Shown here: positions 58,778-64,000 of the stretch, one piece after another
Layout: each line of letters starts with the position of its first letter
Position numbering within the stretch: position 1 is the stretch's first letter
Assembly: GCF_001429605.1 (NCBI RefSeq)
Contig: NZ_LMSS01000002.1
Coordinates: 352,618 to 416,617 of the forward strand
DNA length: 64,000 nt
Direction of reading: 5' to 3'
Source: Phycicoccus sp. Soil802
Lineage (GTDB): Bacteria > Actinomycetota > Actinomycetes > Actinomycetales > Dermatophilaceae
Program-made: the position numbers and the translations under genes
The notes under the pieces: generated by a model
What the model saw: only the letters and a program-made list of their open reading frames with translations
The model's database searches: none
Told to the model about the DNA's origin: nothing

Positions 58778-60355
58778 GTGCGCATCGGAGTTCCAGCAGA
58801 GTCCAAGCCGGGTGAGACCCGGGTCGCAGCCACGCCCAAGACCGTGGGCCAGCTGATCGGCCTCGGGTACGACGTGGTGGTCGAGCGCGGCGCCGGTGCG
58901 AGGTCCTCCTTCTCCGACGACGCGTATGCCGCGGCCGGCGCCTCCGTCGTCGACGGCTCGGCGGTCGACGGCTCGGCGGTCAGTGGCTCGGCGGTCAACG
59001 GCTCAGACGCCTGGACCAGCGATGTCGTGCTGAAGGTGAACGCGCCGAGCGACGTGGAGATCGGGCGGCTGCGGCCCGGGTCGCTGCTCGCCTCGTTGGT
59101 CTCGCCCGCGCTCAACCCCGACCTGGTGGAGAAGCTCACCGCAGCTGGGGTCACCGCGCTCGCGATGGACGCGGTGCCCCGCATCTCTCGCGCGCAGTCG
59201 CTCGACGTGCTGTCGTCGATGGCCAACATCGGTGGCTACCGCGCGGTGATCGAGGCGGCCCACGAGTTCGGCTCGCTGTTCACCGGTCAGGTGACCGCGG
59301 CCGGCAAGGTCCCGCCGGCGAAGGTGCTCGTCGTGGGGGCCGGGGTCGCCGGCCTGGCGGCGATCGGCACGGCCAGCAGCCTGGGCGCGGTGGTGCGGGC
59401 GTTCGACGCCAGGTCGGAGGTCGGCGAGCAGGTCGAGTCGATGGGCGCCGAGTTCCTGCGGATCGAGGTCGAGGACGAGGGCCCGTCCGCCACCGGTTAC
59501 GCCAAGGAGATGGGCGAGGACTTCAACCGCAAGGCCGCGGAGCTGTATGCCGAGCAGGCCAAGGACGTCGACATCGTCATCACCACCGCGCTCATCCCGG
59601 GCAAGCCCGCGCCACGGCTGCTGACCGAGGAGATGGTGGCGACGATGAAGCCCGGTTCGGTGGTCGTGGACCTCGCCGCCGCGAACGGTGGCAACGTCGC
59701 GGGCACCGTCGCCGACCAGGTCGTCACGACCGCGAACGGCGTGAAGCTGATCGGCTACACCGACCTGCCCGGGCGGCTACCCACCCAGGCCAGCCAGCTG
59801 TTCGGCACCAACCTGGTCAACCTCCTCAAGCTGCTCACCCCCGGCAAGGACGGTCGCGTCGTCCTCGACCTCGACGACGTCGTGCAGCGCGGCATGACGG
59901 TCTGTCGCGACGGCGAGACGTTGTGGCCACCGCCGCCCGTGCAGGTCAGCGCGGCCCCGGTCGCCGCGGTCAAGGCGGCGCCCGAGCCCAAGGCCCCCAA
60001 ACCGCCGCCGGACCCGCGGCGCAAGTACGTGGGCATGGCGCTGGCCGCAGTGGTCTTCGGTGTCATCGCAGCGAACTCACCCGCGGTCTTCCTCGGCCAC
60101 TTCACGGTCTTCGCGCTCGCGGTCATCGTCGGGTTCTACGTCATCTCCAACGTCGCCCACGCCCTGCACACGCCCCTCATGGCCGAGACCAACGCGATCA
60201 GCGGCATCATCCTGGTCGGCGGAGTCCTGCAGCTCGGCAGCTCCAACGCGGTGATCCAGGCCCTCGCGTTCCTCGCCACCTTGGTGGCCAGCATCAACAT
60301 CTTCGGAGGGTTCGCCGTCACCGGCCGGATGCTCCAGATGTTCCGGAAGGACTGA
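58778..60355 (+). CDS. pntA: NAD(P) transhydrogenase, alpha subunit (fused)
   Basis: A 525-residue protein combining the soluble NAD(H)-binding domain I and four C-terminal TM helices ([20 protein letters not shown] onward). Markers are [20 protein letters not shown] at the start, the NAD Rossmann [20 protein letters not shown] and the [20 protein letters not shown] block. With PntB it couples proton entry to NADPH formation in the membrane. Residues 58-78 hold an unusual Gly-Ser-Ala-Val repeat not expected in the family. Start GTG at 58,778 with GGGAG upstream. Confidence 0.94.
   Translation: MRIGVPAESKPGETRVAATPKTVGQLIGLGYDVVVERGAGARSSFSDDAYAAAGASVVDGSAVDGSAVSGSAVNGSDAWTSDVVLKVNAPSDVEIGRLRPGSLLASLVSPALNPDLVEKLTAAGVTALAMDAVPRISRAQSLDVLSSMANIGGYRAVIEAAHEFGSLFTGQVTAAGKVPPAKVLVVGAGVAGLAAIGTASSLGAVVRAFDARSEVGEQVESMGAEFLRIEVEDEGPSATGYAKEMGEDFNRKAAELYAEQAKDVDIVITTALIPGKPAPRLLTEEMVATMKPGSVVVDLAAANGGNVAGTVADQVVTTANGVKLIGYTDLPGRLPTQASQLFGTNLVNLLKLLTPGKDGRVVLDLDDVVQRGMTVCRDGETLWPPPPVQVSAAPVAAVKAAPEPKAPKPPPDPRRKYVGMALAAVVFGVIAANSPAVFLGHFTVFALAVIVGFYVISNVAHALHTPLMAETNAISGIILVGGVLQLGSSNAVIQALAFLATLVASINIFGGFAVTGRMLQMFRKD
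58949..59008 (+). repeat. In-frame 15-bp tandem repeat within pntA
   Basis: Four near-identical 15-bp units with core GGCTCGGCGGTC encode [20 protein letters not shown]. The block sits in a surface loop of domain I, between the Ala-rich helix and DVVLKVNAP. Confidence 0.9.
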
Positions 60356-60361
60356 ACCGGT

Positions 60362-61759
60362 ATGAGCGGCAACGTCACCACGAACCTCGTCCAGGCGGCA
60401 TACATCATCGCCGCCGTGCTCTTCGTGCTGTCACTGGCGGGGCTCTCGAAGCACGAGAAGGCCAAGGAGGGCAACGCCTTCGGCGTCGCCGGCATGGTCC
60501 TGGCGCTGGGCGCCACCATCTGGCTGTCGGTCGACCGGGCGGCCCACCCGGCGCTCACCATCGCCCTGATCGCGGTCGCCATGGCGGTCGGTGCCGCGAT
60601 CGGGTTGTGGCGGGCCCGGGTCGTCGAGATGACCCAGATGCCCGAGCTCGTCGCGATGCTGCACAGCTTCGTCGGGCTCGCGGCGGTCCTGGTCGGCTAC
60701 AGCTCCTACCTCGAGTCCCGCGATGCCGGCACCGACGACAAGCTGCACCTCGTCGAGGTCTTCATCGGGGTCTTCATCGGGGCGGTGACGTTCACCGGGT
60801 CGATCGTCGCGTTCCTCAAGCTGAGCGCCCGGATCAAGTCGTCGCCGCTGATGCTCCCGGCGCGGCACTGGCTCAACCTCGCGGCGCTCGTCGTGTCGGC
60901 CGGGCTGCTGGTGTGGTTCGTGCAGTCGCACTCGGTGGTCCCGCTGCTGCTCATGACCGTCATCGCGCTGGCGTTCGGCTGGCACCTGGTGGCCTCGATC
61001 GGCGGCGGCGACATGCCCGTCGTCGTGTCGATGCTCAACAGCTACTCCGGGTGGGCCGCTGCCGCGGCGGGCTTCATGCTCGGCAACGACCTGCTCATCG
61101 TCACCGGCGCCCTCGTGGGCTCCTCCGGTGCGATCCTGTCCTACATCATGTGCAAGGCGATGAACCGGTCGTTCTTCTCCGTGATCGCAGGCGGGTTCGG
61201 CCAGGAGGTCTCGGTCGGTGACGACACCGACTACGGCGACCACCGCGAGACCATCGCCGCCGATGTCGCCGAGCTGCTGCGCGACGCCTCGACCGTCGTC
61301 ATCACGCCCGGGTACGGCATGGCGGTGGCTCAGGCGCAGTATCCCGTCGCCGAGCTCACCTCACAGCTGCGCAAGAAGGGCGTCAACGTCCGGTTCGGGA
61401 TCCACCCGGTCGCGGGCCGGCTGCCCGGACACATGAACGTCCTGCTCGCCGAGGCCAAGGTCCCCTACGACATCGTGCTCGAGATGGACGAGATCAACGG
61501 CGACCTCGCCAACACCGACGTCGTGCTCGTGATCGGCGCCAACGACACGGTCAACCCGTCGGCCGCCGAGGACCCGGGCAGCCCGATCGCCGGCATGCCC
61601 GTCCTCGAGGTCTGGAAGGCGCGCAACGTCGTCGTCTTCAAGCGGTCCATGGCGACCGGCTACGCGGGAGTGCAGAACCCGTTGTTCTTCAAGGAGAACA
61701 GCCAGATGCTCTTCGGCGACGCCAAGGAACGCGTCGAGGACATCATCAAGGCGTTGTAA
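60362..61759 (+). CDS. pntB: NAD(P) transhydrogenase, beta subunit
   Basis: A 465-residue membrane protein with about nine N-terminal helices ([20 protein letters not shown] start) and a C-terminal NADP(H)-binding domain III. Domain III has [40 protein letters not shown] and the closing [20 protein letters not shown]. It starts six bases after the pntA stop, so they form an operon. It completes a two-subunit PntAB proton-translocating transhydrogenase. Confidence 0.95.
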   Translation: MSGNVTTNLVQAAYIIAAVLFVLSLAGLSKHEKAKEGNAFGVAGMVLALGATIWLSVDRAAHPALTIALIAVAMAVGAAIGLWRARVVEMTQMPELVAMLHSFVGLAAVLVGYSSYLESRDAGTDDKLHLVEVFIGVFIGAVTFTGSIVAFLKLSARIKSSPLMLPARHWLNLAALVVSAGLLVWFVQSHSVVPLLLMTVIALAFGWHLVASIGGGDMPVVVSMLNSYSGWAAAAAGFMLGNDLLIVTGALVGSSGAILSYIMCKAMNRSFFSVIAGGFGQEVSVGDDTDYGDHRETIAADVAELLRDASTVVITPGYGMAVAQAQYPVAELTSQLRKKGVNVRFGIHPVAGRLPGHMNVLLAEAKVPYDIVLEMDEINGDLANTDVVLVIGANDTVNPSAAEDPGSPIAGMPVLEVWKARNVVVFKRSMATGYAGVQNPLFFKENSQMLFGDAKERVEDIIKAL

Positions 61760-61771
61760 CCCCGCCACACC

Positions 61772-61823
61772 GCGAGTTTGAAGGATCCGCCGCGCCTGGG
61801 CCCGCCGGATCCTTCAAACTCGC
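61772..61823. terminator. 18-bp perfect inverted repeat after pntAB
   Basis: GCGAGTTTGAAGGATCCG (61,772-61,789) pairs with CGGATCCTTCAAACTCGC (61,806-61,823). It lies between the convergent pntB and VOC stops. Its TGAAGGATC core is shared with the pirin terminator at 56,894. Confidence 0.85.
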
Positions 61824-61832
61824 CGACTCTGG

Positions 61833-62222
61833 CTACGCGGGAGGCGGGTGGCCCTGGTCGGCGACGACGCAGAACTCGTTGCCCTCGGGGTCGGCCATCA
61901 CCTGCCACCAGGTGTCGATCGCCTCGAGCAGGTCGGTCACGGGCTTGCCGATCCGCCTGCCGCCCAACGCTTCCAGCCGGTCGACCAGGGCGGGGACGCC
62001 GAGGTCGAGGGGCGGGTGGACGTCGACGTGCATCCGGTTCTTGCCGGCCTTCTCCTCCGGCACCCGCTGCAGGATGAACACCGGTCCGGGCGGCTCACCC
62101 TCGCGCGGCCGCAGCACCTCGAACTCAGGCAGTGAGAACACCGCGTCGTAGCCGAGCGCCGCCGACCAGAACGGCACGAGCAGGGACAGGTCACGTCCGT
62201 CGAGGACGACCGAGAGTCGCAT
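61833..62222 (-). CDS. VOC family protein
   Basis: This 129-residue single VOC domain starts MRLSVVLDGRDLSLLVPFWS, has AGKNRMHVDVHPPLDLGVPA in the middle and ends DPEGNEFCVVADQ. His and Glu ligand candidates are conserved. Substrate unknown. It is paralogous in type to the proteins at 41,863 and 63,218 but not closely similar. Confidence 0.85.
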   Translation of the reverse strand: MRLSVVLDGRDLSLLVPFWSAALGYDAVFSLPEFEVLRPREGEPPGPVFILQRVPEEKAGKNRMHVDVHPPLDLGVPALVDRLEALGGRRIGKPVTDLLEAIDTWWQVMADPEGNEFCVVADQGHPPPA

Positions 62223-62265
62223 GGCTCCCACGATGCCGTATGCCGCGTGGCTACGTTCCAGATCG

Positions 62266-62325
62266 CGCCTCAGTCCGCGGCGCCTCAGTCCGCGGCGCCT
62301 CAGTCCGCGGCGCCTCAGTCCGCGG
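62266..62325. repeat. Perfect 15-bp tandem repeat, four copies, spanning a stop codon
   Basis: CGCCTCAGTCCGCGG repeats exactly four times (62,266-62,280, -62,295, -62,310, -62,325). The last copy contains the TGA of the AraC-family gene (62,315-62,317, minus strand), so the array looks like copies of the gene's own 3' end. Confidence 0.95.
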
Positions 62326-63160
62326 TGGCCCGGTCGCGGTAGGCGCTCGGCGTGGTGCCGACGAGCGCAGTGAAGTCGCGGGCGAACTGGTTCTGGTCGT
62401 ACCACCCTGCGGCAGCGGCCAGGTCGGCCAGCGAGCCGTCGTACCCCGAGTCGATCGTCGCCACGGCGTCGTGCAGCCGGCGGCGGGCGACCATCCACTT
62501 CGGTCCGACCCCGACGTACTGGCGAAGCAGGCGCTGGAGGCTGCGGACCGACAGCCCGCACCGGTCGGCGAGGTCGTCCACCCGCGTCACCGACGGGTCC
62601 TGGAGGTGCTGGACCACGAGACCCACCTGCGCGTAGCCGAGGTCGGGCCCACGACCACGAGCGAGGTCCTCCACGAGGGTGCACAGTGCAGGGCAGGCCG
62701 CCCCTGCATCGAGGGGCAGGTCGGCCAGCGACGCCGAGCCCGGGACCAGCCCGTCGGCGAGCCGACTGCGATCCGTGAGCTCGGCCGCCGGGATGCCGGT
62801 GAGGGCACTGAACCCACCCGGGTGGAACTTGACGCCGACCACTCCGCCGCGCCCGCGGCATACGGCGTCGAAGCGCCGGGTGGTCACCCCCGTGACCCAC
62901 ACGCCCGGACCGGGCGCCCCGTCGCGGTCGACCTCGCCGCGCTCGACGGTGAGGCTCACCGAAGGATGCGGCACGATCGAGTTGACGTGCTCGACGCCCT
63001 CGGGAAGGTCCCATGTCACGGACCACACCCGCTCGACCCAGGGCGCAGCCCCGGCGGTGGGCGCGGTCTCGTCGAAGGCCACGTGGCGAGCCATCTGCTC
63101 CGGTCGCAGCACGCCCTTCGACGACGGCGTCCGGCCTGTCGTGTTTGTGCTAGCCGCCAC
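62315..63160 (-). CDS. AraC-family transcriptional regulator
   Basis: A 281-residue regulator with an N-terminal DUF6597-like sensor region (VSLTVERGEVDRDGAPGPGV, VVGVKFHPGGFSALTGIPAA) and a C-terminal double HTH (VDDLADRCGLSVRSLQRLLR and SLADLAAAAGWYDQNQFARD, followed by TPSAYRDR). Start is GTG. The neighbouring VOC gene at 63,218 is divergent and may be its target. Confidence 0.92.
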   Translation of the reverse strand: MAASTNTTGRTPSSKGVLRPEQMARHVAFDETAPTAGAAPWVERVWSVTWDLPEGVEHVNSIVPHPSVSLTVERGEVDRDGAPGPGVWVTGVTTRRFDAVCRGRGGVVGVKFHPGGFSALTGIPAAELTDRSRLADGLVPGSASLADLPLDAGAACPALCTLVEDLARGRGPDLGYAQVGLVVQHLQDPSVTRVDDLADRCGLSVRSLQRLLRQYVGVGPKWMVARRRLHDAVATIDSGYDGSLADLAAAAGWYDQNQFARDFTALVGTTPSAYRDRATAD

Positions 63161-63217
63161 GGGCCGAGTCTAGGAAGGTCGGGGGGAGTAGGACCACTGA
63201 CGACAGCAGGAGGACGC

Positions 63218-63607
63218 ATGACCCCCACCACCTCGAGCAGCGCACCCGCGACCCTGGCCATGACGACGATCGACTGTGCGGACCCTGAGCGGGAGGCGAG
63301 GTTCTGGGCGGCGGCCCTGGGCTGGGAGGTGGCCCACGCCGACGGCGACTACGGCATGGTGGTGAACGGTACACAGCGGATCGGGTTCGGCCGGGTCGAG
63401 GGCTGGACGGCGCCGGGGTGGCCCAACGCCTCGGGCACCAAGCAGTTCCACCTCGACCTCGCCGTCGACGACCTGGCGGCAGCCGAGGAGGCCCTGACCG
63501 GGCTGGGCGCGACCCGCGCCGAGCCGCAGCCGTCCACCGACTGGGTGGTGCTGCGGGACCCCGATGGTCACCCGTTCTGCCTCACCAAGGCAGCCAGCTG
63601 GGGCTGA
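63218..63607 (+). CDS. VOC family protein
   Basis: This 129-residue glyoxalase-like protein has LAMTTIDCADPEREARFWAA, GTKQFHLDLAVDDLAAAEEA and VVLRDPDGHPFCLTKA. The His in KQFHLDL and Asp/His in DPDGHPF are likely ligands. GGAGGA lies 4 nt before the ATG. It is divergent from the AraC-type gene, 57 bp apart. Confidence 0.88.
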   Translation: MTPTTSSSAPATLAMTTIDCADPEREARFWAAALGWEVAHADGDYGMVVNGTQRIGFGRVEGWTAPGWPNASGTKQFHLDLAVDDLAAAEEALTGLGATRAEPQPSTDWVVLRDPDGHPFCLTKAASWG

Positions 63608-63628
63608 GCCAGCAACCCCCCCGGCGCC

Positions 63629-64000
63629 TCAGGTGCTCGTCATGCTGGGCAGCTCGCCCTTCTTCGGGTTCCCCGACAGGCGACTGCTGCGGTAGCCGTA
63701 GGCGAAGTAGATCAGGAACCCGAGCGCCATCCAGACGAGGAACCGGATCCACGTCTCGACCGGCAAGGTGAGCATGAGGTAGGCGCAGATGGCTGCGGAC
63801 ACCCACGGCACCACGGGCGAGAACGGCACCCGGAACGGCCGCTGCAGGTCCGGACGGCGCCGACGGAGAACGGGCACCGCGAGTGAGACGAGGAAGAAGG
63901 CCGACAGCGTCCCGATGTTGATCATGAACTCGAGCTTGCCCACCGGGGTGAGGGCGGCGACCAGAGCCACGACCACCCCGACGATGACGGTGATGCGCAG
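63629..64000 (-). CDS. Amino-acid permease (APC family), C-terminal part; runs off the window
   Basis: 124 codons open to the window edge on the minus strand, ending at 63,629. Helices LEFMINIGTLSAFFLVSLAV and WIRFLVWMALGFLIYFAYGY with the loop RPFRVPFSPVVPW are typical of the last segments of cationic amino-acid/basic permeases. The start lies outside the window. Confidence 0.8.
   Translation of the reverse strand: MRITVIVGVVVALVAALTPVGKLEFMINIGTLSAFFLVSLAVPVLRRRRPDLQRPFRVPFSPVVPWVSAAICAYLMLTLPVETWIRFLVWMALGFLIYFAYGYRSSRLSGNPKKGELPSMTST

Overview
The window comes from a high-GC actinobacterium. Mycothiol-linked protein families, GTP-type PEP carboxykinase, WYL and PadR regulators and U-tract-free hairpin terminators fit this. 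I would guess Micrococcales, Intrasporangiaceae-like; that is inference and no marker gene fixes the genus.

Layout. (1) Positions 1-883 are chromosome: the 5' part of pckG on the minus strand, its long leader, and an intact tRNA-Arg(ACG). (2) Positions ~842-33,938 are a complete integrative genomic island of about 33.05 kb. A 43-bp piece of the tRNA 3' half is repeated exactly at 842-884 and 33,896-33,938, and a tyrosine recombinase gene lies next to the tRNA. No relaxase, conjugation, replication or phage structural genes are visible. (3) Positions 33,939-64,000 are ordinary, tightly packed chromosome.

The island cargo is almost entirely stress, redox and envelope functions. In order: a small heat-shock set (J-domain protein, hypothetical, Hsp20, HspR-like MerR); a GAF/HATPase regulator; a MarR-controlled pair of mycothiol-type enzymes; an IS481 element with its target duplication; a persulfide module (MFS, MBL-rhodanese, cupin, ArsR-rhodanese); secreted proteins and a second cupin; a molybdopterin oxidoreductase; mercuric reductase with a divergent MerR; a CcdA/TlpA-type thiol-redox pair; a haloacid dehalogenase; a broken Crp/Fnr gene; a surface module (class E/F-type sortase, two CHRD proteins, a cupredoxin lipoprotein, a BNR-repeat protein); and DUF389 and APC-family membrane proteins. 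Gene remnants at about 7.6, 12.2, 13.9 and 22.3 kb show it is a layered, partly decaying element.

The core segment holds a TetR/MFS pair; an isoprenoid/type III polyketide cluster (idi, FAD reductase, ICMT-like methyltransferase, type III PKS, divergent UbiA prenyltransferase); several efflux pumps with local regulators; a twin crcB pair beside an alanine-type aminotransferase; an ABC-F protein; an acyl-CoA synthetase; pirin; the proton-translocating transhydrogenase pntAB; and several VOC proteins.

Two DNA-level patterns run across the window. The octamer CGGCATAC/GTATGCCG recurs about once per kb in the core, equally on both strands, but is scarce in the island. Many gene ends in the core carry long, near-perfect inverted repeats without a T tract. 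Several 9- to 20-bp tandem repeats also lie in or beside core genes.
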